Notes under the pieces: model-generated | Told to the model about the DNA's origin: nothing | What the model saw: only the letters and a program-made list of their open reading frames with translations | The model's database searches: none | Position numbers and translations under genes: made by a program | DNA from: Alkalihalobacillus deserti | GTDB lineage: Bacteria > Bacillota > Bacilli > Bacillales > Bacillaceae_D | NCBI RefSeq assembly: GCF_020734105.1 | Contig: NZ_JAJAFR010000024.1 | Location: 1-55,235, forward strand | Length of the DNA: 55,235 nt | Reading direction: 5' to 3' | In this document: piece by piece, positions 25,648 to 34,072 of the stretch | Position numbering within the stretch: the first letter of the stretch is position 1 | Layout: each line of letters starts with the position of its first letter

Positions 25648-26240
25648 CAGTCTGTCTAACAATTGGTTGTTTATGCAAGCTGTAAAGCGGGATTTATACA
25701 ATTTTACTCGAATAAACATTGTGCATAGAAATTTTGTACGAGTTCGGTCTCTGATGAGACGTATGAGCTCCTTTACTCCCTTTATTTTAATCACTCTCTT
25801 GAAATTATAGGCAAGACAAATTAGATTGGTCTCAGTACCTACTGATGCCAACCCTCGTGTTAAAAAGTATGTATAGCCCCAGTGACGTTTCATCGTCCCA
25901 AAAGGATGCTCAACTATCGCAGCTCTTTGCTTATAAATATCACTTTGACTACATGTTTTTTCCGTAATCTGTTCGATCACTTCCTCGTCTTTTAATCTAG
26001 TTATCGCTCTTCCTCCTTTGGCAGAGGTGCAGGACTCTTTTTGTCCGCAAATATCGAAGCTTGTACAAGTGTAACGCCTATACTCTTTCCCATTTTGTTT
26101 TCCATTCCATTTGAAAGGTAACTCATAACCCCGACGTAAGCATCGATAACTAGGACAGGATTTTCTTCATCTACAAAGTCGTCCAACGTATTTGACAGTA
26201 AATAAATTTGATGTCTATCTTCACCTTCGATATAAGGCAT
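25648..26240 (-). pseudogene. IS1182-family transposase, N- and C-terminal pieces
   Basis: The N-terminal piece (start ATG 26240, GGAGATG upstream) reads PYIEGEDRHQIYLLSNTLDD then FVDEENPVLVIDAYV, the normal beginning of these transposases. The second piece, in another frame from about 25980, reads YKQRAAIVEHPFGTMKRHWG then YTYFLTRGLASV and NLICLAYNFKRVIKIKG, the normal C-terminal domain. The catalytic core between them is deleted and the frames do not join. Confidence 0.85.
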
Positions 26241-26332
26241 ACACACTCATCTCCTTTGATATAGAGATTCGACAAAAGACATCCATTTTCATGCAAAAAA
26301 ACAAAAATTATTAATAATTGTTAGACAGACTG
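25648..26332 (-). mobile_element. IS1182-family element, internally deleted, both ends kept
   Basis: Ends are the perfect 17-bp inverted repeats CAGTCTGTCTAACAATT (25648-25664) and AATTGTTAGACAGACTG (26316-26332), flanked by the four-base direct copies ACGT (25644-25647 and 26333-26336). Inside, on the minus strand, are the first 80 and roughly the last 100 residues of an IS1182-type transposase that is normally 450-550 residues. The middle of the element is gone, leaving 685 bp, so it is a non-autonomous derivative. Confidence 0.75.
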
Positions 26333-26336
26333 ACGT

Positions 26337-26924
26337 ACAGGTCCGTATACGGCCGTTCCCAAAGTCAGACGGTCAATGAGTATTCTTTCATTGACCGTTA
26401 TGCTTTTCTGTCTCCTTGCTTATCATCCACTCTCAACACTTCTACGGTTTTCAACTGGGTTCACTGTTTATTCCATATGGAGCTCTTTGTAGACATCTGT
26501 TTCTTTGAGTGACGATAAACATTGAGGGTATTTCACACTCCTTTGGGTTCAGCCCTTCCAAGCTTTACTGGTACTATGGCTTCTGCTGAGTTCTGACAGT
26601 TCAACGGATGTTTCATACGTCCGCTTACGATAAGAATATCGCTTCTCTGTCAGACCTCCCAGGGTAAGCGCACATTCTTCCTCCCCATGTCCTTGCTTCA
26701 TTTACTCTATATACCCTTTGACAGTAAGGACTTTGACTTGTGTTGTAGTCTCACCCAAGTACACCTAGCCTTATATGAAGTTCGTGTTCCTCAGACCGGA
26801 AGTTTGCTGCTCGCTTCCTTCAGATTCCACGTCACCATGGAAATCCTTGCGTTAAGCTAACCGTTACTTCTGCCTTCACGGCTCGGGACTTTCACCCTAA
26901 AGATTGCAGCCATGCTGGGCGCAC
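26337..26924 (-). ncRNA. Group II intron RNA, ORF-less, 5' end to domain V first half
   Basis: Read on the minus strand the intron begins GTGCGCCCAGCATGGCTGCA at 26924, then TAGGGTGAAAGTCCCGAG, the usual bacterial group II intron 5' end and early domain I. About 500 bases of domain I-III-like sequence follow, then an 11-bp hairpin ACGGTCAATGA/TCATTGACCGT (26369-26398) where domain IV would be, without a maturase gene. Then comes GGGAACGGCCGTATACGGAC, the first strand of domain V, cut after ACGT at 26333. The 3' half and exon junction are missing. Confidence 0.75.
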
Positions 26925-26931
26925 AACAGTT

Positions 26932-26961
26932 AAAAACCACGTAGGAACTACGTGGTTTTTT
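26932..26961. terminator. Terminator hairpin that forms the 5' exon of the intron
   Basis: AAAAACCACGTAG-GAA-CTACGTGGTTTTTT, a 12-bp stem with A and T runs. On the minus strand it lies eight bases before the intron start GTGCG. Bacterial group II introns of class C are known to insert just behind such terminators. Confidence 0.8.
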
Positions 26962-27324
26962 GTATCTTATGGCCATTAGCGTATGGCTACTTTACTTCTA
27001 GCTGTTCACATTGTTCCATGAGCAACTCTTTTTTTAGCAACAATTGAACAAGATTTCTACTAGTTCAACTATTAACAATCTTTCCGAATTTTTCATTGTA
27101 CTAACTTCTTTTATCGTTTTCTAACATTCTCTACCCTTTTGAACCTCCACTTTTTCTGTAAATCTATCAAAAACTCCAACTTCATAACAGGAAAACAAAA
27201 TGAACAATATTACTTTTTTAAACAATATTTAACTTATTTTAATAAACTATCTCCCCCTATTTTGGTATGGTAAGTTATTAAATATATTAGAGACTTCGAA
27301 AAAGAGGAATACTTTTTGATTACT
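26962..27324. other. AT-rich promoter region of citM
   Basis: No gene. Expected to hold the citM promoter and any binding site for the CitT-like regulator, but I cannot mark these. A cre-like site lies at its right end. Confidence 0.35.
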
Positions 27325-27341
27325 ATTGAAAGCGTTTCATT
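27325..27341 (+). promoter_or_regulatory. cre-like catabolite repression site
   Basis: ATTGAAAGCGTTTCATT has the symmetrical TGAAA-GCG-TTTCA core of CcpA sites, one base shorter than the usual 14-base form. It lies 66 bases before citM. B. subtilis citM is repressed through CcpA, which fits. Confidence 0.45.
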
Positions 27342-27406
27342 CATCAGGTAATCGTTTTCTTATTTCCTTCTTTTTACGTTTTTTCATAAGAAAGGGGAAG
27401 AAATTT

Positions 27407-28738
27407 ATGCTAAGCATCATTGGATTTATAACAATTTTAACGATAGTCATACTACTTCTGAAGGGACGTATTTCTCCGATCATTGGGTTAGTTCTAGTCC
27501 CCATATTAGGTGCTCTAGTAGCAGGTTTTGGGATTGCTGAAATTGGTGGCTTTTTTAGCGAAGGGATAGATCGAGTTATCAATGTTGTTATTATGTTTAT
27601 TTTCGCTATTCTCTTTTTTGGGATTATGTCAGATGTAGGACTATTCGATCCTATTATTAACAAAATGATTACCATTTCTAAAGGGAATGTGATCGCCGTA
27701 GCTGTTGGGACGGTAATCATTGCCGCAATTGCACATCTAGATGGTTCAGGGGCATCAACGTTCCTCATAACAATACCAGCATTACTGCCATTATATAAAC
27801 GCTTAAACATGAGCCCATACTTACTTCTTTTATTAGTAGGAACGAGTGCAAGTATCTTAAATATGCTTCCATGGGCTGGACCACTTGGACGTACTGCTGC
27901 TGTACTCGGTACCGATCCAACAGAATTATGGAGACCATTGATTCCATTACAAATTATTGGACTTGTTTTATTAGTAGGGATGGCATTTATTTTAGGATTA
28001 CGTGAAAAACGCCGTATTGCTAAACAAACTGAAACAAAAGACGTTTATTTGCAGGTTGCTGCTGCCAAAGAACTAACTGTACAAGATTCACATTTGCAAG
28101 AAAAAGATCAGTCCTTAGCACGACCAAAGCTACTATGGGTTAACTTATTATTAACATTAGGGATGATCGTAATGTTAGTATGGGGAATTATCCCCGCTGG
28201 GTTTGTATTTATGATTGCTCTCAGTATCGCTCTACCTTTAAATTACCCTAAAGTTAGTGATCAAATGGATCGTATAAAAGCACATGCATCTAACGCCCTT
28301 CTTATGGCTAGTATTATCCTAGCTGCAGGATCTTTTTTAGGAATATTAAGCGGTACTGGAATGCTAGATTCGATTGCTGTTGATATGGTAAAAATATTAC
28401 CAACTTTTATTATCCCTTATTTACACCTTATTATTGGTGCACTCGGTGTCCCATTTGAATTAATTTTAAACACTGATGCCTATTATTTCGCGTTACTACC
28501 AGTAGTAGAACAAATTGTTACAAGTTATGGTGTTGATACGTACTCAGCTGCTTATGCAATGATTATCGGAAATATTATTGGAACATTTGTAAGCCCATTT
28601 TCACCAGCACTTTGGTTAGCACTTGGCTTAGCAGGATGTGAGATGGGTAAACATATTCGTTACTCACTACTATGGGTTTGGGGTTTTAGTTTAGTATTAT
28701 TGGCAGTTGCAATCTTTATTGGAATTATTGGGATATAA
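27407..28738 (+). CDS. citM: CitM-type citrate:metal/proton symporter
   Basis: A 443-residue protein of the CitMHS family with about 12 hydrophobic segments. It imports citrate, in B. subtilis as a complex with Mg2+. Family text includes AHLDGSGASTFLITIPALLP, LPWAGPLGRTAAVLG, and NTDAYYFALLPVVEQIVTSY with GTFVSPFSPALWLALGL near the end. ATG at 27407 has GGGGAAG upstream. An upstream in-frame start would add 27 residues. The CitST-like two-component genes lie 650 bases downstream on the other strand and probably control it. The gene could serve another di- or tricarboxylate. Confidence 0.87.
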   Translation: MLSIIGFITILTIVILLLKGRISPIIGLVLVPILGALVAGFGIAEIGGFFSEGIDRVINVVIMFIFAILFFGIMSDVGLFDPIINKMITISKGNVIAVAVGTVIIAAIAHLDGSGASTFLITIPALLPLYKRLNMSPYLLLLLVGTSASILNMLPWAGPLGRTAAVLGTDPTELWRPLIPLQIIGLVLLVGMAFILGLREKRRIAKQTETKDVYLQVAAAKELTVQDSHLQEKDQSLARPKLLWVNLLLTLGMIVMLVWGIIPAGFVFMIALSIALPLNYPKVSDQMDRIKAHASNALLMASIILAAGSFLGILSGTGMLDSIAVDMVKILPTFIIPYLHLIIGALGVPFELILNTDAYYFALLPVVEQIVTSYGVDTYSAAYAMIIGNIIGTFVSPFSPALWLALGLAGCEMGKHIRYSLLWVWGFSLVLLAVAIFIGIIGI

Positions 28739-28740
28739 AA

Positions 28741-28786
28741 AAACTTCTCTTGAGTTAAATAGAACTCAAGAGAAGTTTTTTTTGTT
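28741..28786 (+). terminator. Terminator of citM
   Basis: AAACTTCTCTTGAGTT and AACTCAAGAGAAGTTT are 16 paired bases with a six-base loop, followed by T. Starts two bases after the stop. Confidence 0.9.
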
Positions 28787-28934
28787 TAAAGGTACTGATC
28801 AAACAAGCCCTTGTTACGCTCCAACTTATTTTCTAGATTGTTATTAAACTTGAATGCAAATTGTATCATTTCCGACTTCATCCTAAAAAAAAGAAACGGA
28901 AGTCAAAATAAGTCATTTATATAGCATAAAAGAA

Positions 28935-28962
28935 ATTGGAAGTAGATTATTCTACTCCCAAT
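28935..28962 (-). terminator. Terminator of the 94-residue gene
   Basis: ATTGGAAGTAGA-TTAT-TCTACTCCCAAT with one mismatch. On the minus strand TTTCTTTT follows. Confidence 0.65.
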
Positions 28963-28976
28963 TCTACATCCTTCTA

Positions 28977-29261
28977 TTACTTAAATATTTCTTTATGCTG
29001 TTCTTGTATGGTCTTAAGTGTATCATTAATCGAGCTCTTCTTTAGATCGAGCAGATAACTGTATATACTACGTAGGGAATTCGCTTTATCATTACCGTAG
29101 AATATATGGATGATTTCTTCCGTTCTTCGATTATTTTCTTCAACTTTGTTGTCTTTGAAAATAGCTTGAATGTTTTCAAACTTTTCATAAACCACATAAT
29201 AATTCATTTTTGTTTGATCTACGAAGTACTGTTTTGAATCGATTAAATTATGGATTTCCAT
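28977..29261 (-). CDS. Hypothetical protein downstream of the CitST-like genes
   Basis: A 94-residue acidic/basic helical protein with no membrane segment. ATG at 29261 has GAGAGGTG seven bases upstream and a terminator follows the gene, so it is probably real. Text such as TKMNYYVVYEKFENIQAIFK and IIHIFYGNDKANSLRSIYSY gives no known domain. It sits 130 bases downstream of the response regulator on the same strand and might be co-transcribed. Confidence 0.6.
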   Translation of the reverse strand: MEIHNLIDSKQYFVDQTKMNYYVVYEKFENIQAIFKDNKVEENNRRTEEIIHIFYGNDKANSLRSIYSYLLDLKKSSINDTLKTIQEQHKEIFK

Positions 29262-29390
29262 TCTTTAACACACCTCTCTATTAGTGTACGATACAAAGTA
29301 CAATAACAAATTACCATAGAGGGAGTAAAGATTGAAAGTATATGGAAATAAATTGAATACTGTCAAAAAAGTTCGTTTTGCTTATAATGT

Positions 29391-30095
29391 TCACGTTATA
29401 ACATAACGACGCTCAGGCCTACCTACATCACCATAGATTAACTCCGCTTTTACTTGTTCGATTGCCACCAAATACTCTAAATAGCGCCTCGCCGTAGATC
29501 GACTCGCCCCTATTTCTTTTCCGACTTCCACCGCAGTAAATCCTTCTTTGTAACTTTCTCGCAGCACAGAAACGATCTTTTCAAGAGTTAGTCGATCAAT
29601 ACCTTTTGGAAGTACAGAAGCTTTTTGACCTTTTTCTACAACTGTTGCTGTTATTCCTCTCAAAGTATCAAGTTCCACTTGTGTCATTTCTTGTTTACTT
29701 TCAAAGCGATTCTGTTTTTCTATATAACTTTCAAGCGTTTGCTTAAGCCGATTAAAATTGATTGGTTTTATAATATAATCAAGAATTCCACCGCGTAACG
29801 TCTGTTCAATCGTTTCTACTTCTTTGGCGGCTGTAATCATAATTATGTCAATACTATGATACCTTTTACGGATATCCCACATCAGATCCAATCCTTCTAC
29901 ATCAGGAATATAAACATCTAATAAAATAAGATTTGGTAACACACCAGCCTCTTCAAGATAGGTACGTGCTTCATTACCTGTTTTAGCAATTCCAACAACT
30001 TGAAAGCCTTCAACCTTTTCTACAAACTGTTTATTAATATTTGCTACACGAAAATCATCCTCAATAATTAACACGTTATATAGCTTGTTTATCAT
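29391..30095 (-). CDS. citT: CitT/DctR-type response regulator
   Basis: A 234-residue regulator of the CitB/DcuR branch. The receiver domain (about 6-125) has the acidic pair in LIIEDDFRVANINKQF and the phosphate-accepting Asp in NLILLDVYIPDVEGLDLM. The Lys is in DYIIKPINFNRLKQTLESY. The C-terminal DNA-binding part has a winged helix (GFTAVEVGKEIGASRSTARRYLEYL). It overlaps the end of the sensor gene by 20 bases, so both form one operon. Neighbouring citM is the likely target. Confidence 0.87.
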   Translation of the reverse strand: MINKLYNVLIIEDDFRVANINKQFVEKVEGFQVVGIAKTGNEARTYLEEAGVLPNLILLDVYIPDVEGLDLMWDIRKRYHSIDIIMITAAKEVETIEQTLRGGILDYIIKPINFNRLKQTLESYIEKQNRFESKQEMTQVELDTLRGITATVVEKGQKASVLPKGIDRLTLEKIVSVLRESYKEGFTAVEVGKEIGASRSTARRYLEYLVAIEQVKAELIYGDVGRPERRYVIT

Positions 30096-31740
30096 TGTTA
30101 CCCTCCTCCAGTTCCTTCACTTTAGGAATCGTTAAAATAAAACAAGTACCACCAAGATCACTTGATTCTAGTGTTAAATAACCGTCTAGTTCTTTTAAAA
30201 TTTGCTGAACTAAAGCCAGCCCTATTCCCCGATGTGAACCTTTTTTTGTCGTAAAACCTTTTGTAAAAAACTTTTGTAGATCCCCATCAGAGATACCTAA
30301 TCCACTATCTTCAATTTCAAAGAGAATCTCATGACCTATGTCAGTAAAAAAGATCGTAATATGCGGCTCATTTTCTGACTCTTTAACGGCATCACATGCA
30401 TTTTCTAATAAATTTCCAAGTATCGTTACTAATCCTTCTCTTTGTTGTTCCGTTAGTGGCGAAATAAGTTCACTATTAGAATTGATCGTCATTTTAATCC
30501 CAAGTTCATGAGCTCGGTTTAGCTTTCCTAATAAAGCCGCACTCACATATGAATCTCCCACACTATGAATTAAAAAATGAATCCACTCCTGTTGCTTTTT
30601 GCTTTCTTTGTTGATAAATCCGATGGCCTCTTTGGTTTTATCTAATTGCAATAAACCTGAGATCGTATATAATTTATTTGAAAATTCATGTGTTTGCACA
30701 CGGAGGGCTTCGGAATATTGTTTTACCTTAGACATTTCATCAGCAAGCTTCTCTATTTCAGTTCGATTTCGAAAAGTCGAAACAGCCCCCCTTAATTGTT
30801 GATCATAGTATACAGGAACACGATTTAAGATAAATAGCTCGTTATTTACCCATAACTCCTGATTATATTGGGCTTGTCCTGTTTCCAGCACCTCCATAAT
30901 TTGTGTATGAGCTACTAAATCCTTTATATTTTTACCTTTGACTTTCTCCTCATCTATGTTCAATACTTTAGCTGCATTTTGATTACACATTGTAACACGA
31001 CCTTTTTTATCGACAGCGATAATACCTTCATGGATTGACTGAAAGATCGCTTCTCTCTCTTGAAAAAGTCGTCCAATTTCATCAGGCTCAAGGCCTAAGA
31101 TAGAATTTTTAACATGAAGTGAGATTAACGTTGCTCCAATGATTCCTATAAGGATACATATGATAATCCAATACCAAATTTCAGTCACATAAGTTCCAAT
31201 CGTCATTTCAATATCATTAATTAAAAATCCTACTGAAACAACACCAATGATCTCTCCATCGTTTGAGAAAACAGGTACTTTCCCTCGAATAGATGGGCCA
31301 AGTGAACCAGTCGCTTCTGATACATATGATTCTCCTAAATATAACGCACGTTCATTATCATCACCGACCATTATTTTCCCTATTCGCCCATTAAGCGGAT
31401 GTGAATAGCGTACCCCTTCTCGATTTCCAACAACGATAAACTCAGACTCGGTTTTTATTCGTATCGCTTCAGCAATCGGCTGAATAATTTCAGATGGATG
31501 TTCGGTAAAAAATGCTTCTTTGACCTCAGGTATTTCCGATACAGATTGGGCAACATTAAGAGCTCGAATCCCAATTTGCTCGACCAATGTTTCCGAGTAC
31601 TTTGTATTTGTATACATTCCTAAAAAGACTAGCATAAGAATAATTAACGCACAGATTAGTACAATCATTTTCGTTAACAGCGTAAATCGATAGGTTGGTA
31701 GTGTATTTAATAAATGAAATTTTTTATTATTCTGTATCAT
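30076..31740 (-). CDS. citS: CitS/DcuS-type sensor histidine kinase
   Basis: A 554-residue membrane kinase. A transmembrane helix at about 23-45, an extracytoplasmic Cache/PASC-type ligand domain (about 46-180, with VGNREGVRYSHPLNGRIGK), and a second helix near 185-207 precede a PAS domain (FQSIHEGIIAVDKKGRVTMC). The kinase part has the family H-box LRVQTHEFSNKLYTISGLLQ, with the phosphate-accepting His, and an HATPase domain (NLLENACDAV, GIGLALVQQIL). Such kinases sense citrate or C4-dicarboxylates outside. ATG at 31740 has AAAGGAG upstream, and an earlier frame start at 31803 does not. Confidence 0.88.
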   Translation of the reverse strand: MIQNNKKFHLLNTLPTYRFTLLTKMIVLICALIILMLVFLGMYTNTKYSETLVEQIGIRALNVAQSVSEIPEVKEAFFTEHPSEIIQPIAEAIRIKTESEFIVVGNREGVRYSHPLNGRIGKIMVGDDNERALYLGESYVSEATGSLGPSIRGKVPVFSNDGEIIGVVSVGFLINDIEMTIGTYVTEIWYWIIICILIGIIGATLISLHVKNSILGLEPDEIGRLFQEREAIFQSIHEGIIAVDKKGRVTMCNQNAAKVLNIDEEKVKGKNIKDLVAHTQIMEVLETGQAQYNQELWVNNELFILNRVPVYYDQQLRGAVSTFRNRTEIEKLADEMSKVKQYSEALRVQTHEFSNKLYTISGLLQLDKTKEAIGFINKESKKQQEWIHFLIHSVGDSYVSAALLGKLNRAHELGIKMTINSNSELISPLTEQQREGLVTILGNLLENACDAVKESENEPHITIFFTDIGHEILFEIEDSGLGISDGDLQKFFTKGFTTKKGSHRGIGLALVQQILKELDGYLTLESSDLGGTCFILTIPKVKELEEGNNDKQAI

Positions 31741-31926
31741 AGGATGCTCCTTTCCTATCGATATTAACCTTTTGAATCTACTCAATACCTTTGCTACCCT
31801 CACAATATTTAAAGTTAACGGAATATGAGTTATCTTTCATTAAATGTATATGACTATATAGGTATCATAAACATTTTGATAATAAATTCTATTTTGTTCA
31901 TTACGTTTAATTTCGTGTCCCAAGCC
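31741..31926. other. Promoter region of the CitST-like operon
   Basis: AT-rich, no gene. It separates the sensor gene from maturase debris. Confidence 0.35.
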
Positions 31927-32052
31927 TCACATACTATACACCATTCGGACCATATATTTCTTCCTTGAATTTCCCCATTCGTATGCCTTTTGTTTCGGTG
32001 CTCCTAATCCGATGAGCTTCCTTACTCTTGTTTTATACTCGGTAATCTCTGC
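31927..32052 (-). pseudogene. Group II intron maturase fragment
   Basis: Minus-strand text EYKTRVRKLIGLGAPKQKAY then EWGNSRKKYM. This is the X/thumb-end region of LtrA proteins (usual pattern K-T-R-x-x-x-L-x-x-L-G-x-x-x-x-K-A-Y-E-W-x-x-x-R-K-x-Y-W). It ends in TGA at 31927. Only about 36 residues remain. Confidence 0.7.
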
Positions 32053-32177
32053 TTTTTTTTAATGCATAACTTCTGAATACTCTTGATGCTTAAATTCAGT
32101 GCGGAAATTCCGACACGTTTGTAAAAAATGACCTGTTTTAATGCATAAATTACCGTTCAATTTATACTATGAATGAT

Positions 32178-32210
32178 AAAAGCTCTTCCACAAATAGTGA
32201 AAGAGCTTTT
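32178..32210 (-). terminator. Hairpin after the broken recombinase gene
   Basis: AAAAGCTCTTCCAC and GTGAAAGAGCTTTT with one mismatch, A and T runs on both sides. It lies downstream of the recombinase stop on the minus strand. Confidence 0.6.
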
Positions 32211-32271
32211 TACAGTCAATTCTTTGATTGTCATAGGAAGGAGCGAGCAACGGAGTGGCATCCGTAAGTCT

Positions 32272-33250
32272 TTACATTTTAACACTTAGATTCACTAATG
32301 GCGAAAATATTTTATGTTTCTCCATTACATCGTCGCTAAACAAATTGATGTACACCCTTACCATTTCCATTGAGGTATGTCCAAGTATCTGCTGTTGTTC
32401 AAATATACCTGCTCCGTTCTTAACGCTTAGTTTAGCAAAAGTATGTCTAAATGTGTGGCAAGAGCATCTAACTCCTTTAATACCTGCTTGTTTCCCATAA
32501 AAAGTTACTCTGTTTTGGAATTGTCTTTTTGACTTTTGTTTACCATCAAGAGTTACAAATAGAGCATCCGTTTCCATTACTCCACGTAGTTGAATGTATT
32601 TCTGTAATTGAGTTTTCATCTTTGATTGTATAGGTACTAAACGCTCTTTATATGTCTTTGTATTCCTTATGTGGAGTTTTGACTCATTCCATAGTATATC
32701 CTGTACACAAACTCCCTCTAATTCGCTCACCCGTATACCTGTTTCAAGTAGCAATAGCATAAAAGTATAATCCCTTACTCCAACAAAAGAACGCAAATTC
32801 GGTTGATTAAATAACACATGAAGTTGTTCCTTTGTAAATGTTTCAACTACCTTTCTACGGTCTTTGAGTAATTTAATATCACTCAGTGGATTATTTTTGA
32901 TGTATCTTTCACGATGAAGAAAATTAAAAAATGCTCTTACGGCTCGCAAACGAGTGTTAATTGTTACTGTCTGCAATTCACTTTTTTTCATATAAAGGAT
33001 AACATTTATTTTAATATGGTCTTTAGTTATATTACCTGATGATGGATCAATGTCTTGTTCCCTAAGTATTTTATAAAACACCGACAACTCATTTTTATAA
33101 TATTGACTCGTTTGTAGTCTAAGATTCCTTATTTCAGAACCATCTACGAATAAAGATAAGGCTGCTTTGAAATCAATTTCCTTTACAACTTTTTGATATG
33201 TTAATAACTGGATAATTCCTCATTCGTTAATTCATTTGTTCTCTTACCAT
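32272..33250 (-). pseudogene. Tyrosine recombinase (XerC/D-type), frameshifted near the start
   Basis: From 33087 down the frame is intact and holds SAM-like N-terminal text (LRAVRAFFNFLHRERYIKNN) and the catalytic domain: LLLETGIRVSELEG (Arg), CHTFRHTFAKL (HxxR), LGHTSMEMVRVYIN (His and Tyr). The natural start is ATG at 33250 with AAGGAGG upstream (MVREQMN), but the frame is lost twice in the first 60 bases. Two single-base losses near 33225 and 33205 restore a continuous reading into TYQKVVKEIDFKAALSLF. A shorter product from an internal start is possible but would lack the arm-binding part. Confidence 0.75.
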
Positions 33251-33284
33251 TCTCTAATCCCTCCTTATTATTAGACAGGTACGC

Positions 33285-33298
33285 ACACGATTTTGAGT
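33285..33298. repeat. Extra copy of the tRNA-Leu anticodon-loop core
   Basis: ACACGATTTTGAGT is identical to the core at 33438-33451 and in the tRNA gene at 53240-53253. It lies 35 bases upstream of the broken recombinase. Anticodon stem-loops are common crossover sites of tyrosine recombinases. Confidence 0.55.
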
Positions 33299-33337
33299 AC
33301 ACAAATATTTTTGTGAGAATAGTATTTGAGAGAAAAC

Positions 33338-33385
33338 AAAAAACGCTCCTTACATAGTGTAAGAAACGTTGATATAATAGCGTTT
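33338..33385 (-). terminator. Displaced terminator of the tRNA operon
   Basis: AAACGCT and AGCGTTT enclose a second hairpin CTTACA-TAG-TGTAAG. On the minus strand TTTTTTG follows. It is 16 bases below the tRNA-Leu fragment, where the end of the tRNA operon would have been before the island came in. Confidence 0.6.
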
Positions 33386-33400
33386 ATTTCTTTTTATAAA

Positions 33401-33475
33401 TACCGGTGGCCGGGGTCGAACCGGCACTCCAGAAGGAACACGATTTTGAGTCGTGCGCGTCTGCCAATTCCGCCA
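33401..33475 (-). repeat. Far-end attachment repeat: 75-base 3' part of tRNA-Leu(CAA)
   Basis: Identical over 75 bases to 53202-53276, the 3' part of the intact tRNA-Leu. Beyond it, at 33476, the sequence changes and no longer pairs with the acceptor strand, so this copy is not a working tRNA gene. It marks one end of the island. Confidence 0.9.
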
Positions 33476-33761
33476 AAGGCCCGTCACTAAAGTATTTTAT
33501 TCTAAGAAGTCAATGCTAGTTATGTAATTGTCCACACGATTATTAAATACCTATGATGTATAATATCTTACCGTAAGTACGAAAAATTGCAAACAAAATT
33601 TTATGAAGTTAGCTCCATCAATACATCACTATATAGTCATTTGGATAGAACATTGGTCAAGTCAATACTTTTTTCAAATTTTTGTGGTTGTTTTTGTGAC
33701 AAATTAATTGGGTGATTTCCCTTAGATACCTTAGGGTTTTGAGTTATATTTCAGAAGAAAA
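33476..33761. other. Island border region without a gene
   Basis: AT-rich and without a plausible gene on either strand. Confidence 0.35.
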
Positions 33762-33793
33762 ACCCGTAGAAAACCTCTACGGGTCATTTTTTT
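33762..33793 (+). terminator. Orphan terminator
   Basis: ACCCGTAGA-AAACC-TCTACGGGT then CATTTTTTT. No intact gene precedes it. Confidence 0.7.
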
Positions 33794-33928
33794 GCAACCA
33801 TGCAGCGATCATTTTACCAATAAATAATGTTCCCTCATTCTACATGTCCAGAGTGTATGTGGCAACACATGGGGTGTTGGTGAGTATATACACATTTGGC
33901 TTATTAAGTATAACTGGTGATTAGGTTA

Positions 33929-34072
33929 TTAGTCATCTGCATTTGTTACTACTTCATCCATAACCTTTGCTGATTCTTCTGTACCATTTTAAATGAATGA
34001 GATTAGCTCTGCGATACTCTTTGTAGATGGTTGAGATTGTTCCGCAAGTTTCTGTACTTCATCAGCTACAAC
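33929..34072 (-). pseudogene. Chemotaxis receptor signalling-domain fragment (minus strand)
   Basis: Minus-strand text VVADEVQKLAEQSQPSTKSI then AELISFI, a stop, and NGTEESAKVMDEVVTNAD. This is the hairpin-tip and descending helix of the methyl-accepting chemotaxis signalling domain. Only about 47 residues remain. Confidence 0.75.

Noticed and set aside
33401..33475. A second functional tRNA-Leu gene
   Set aside because: The 5' acceptor strand is replaced by unrelated sequence and cannot pair, so it is only the attachment fragment.
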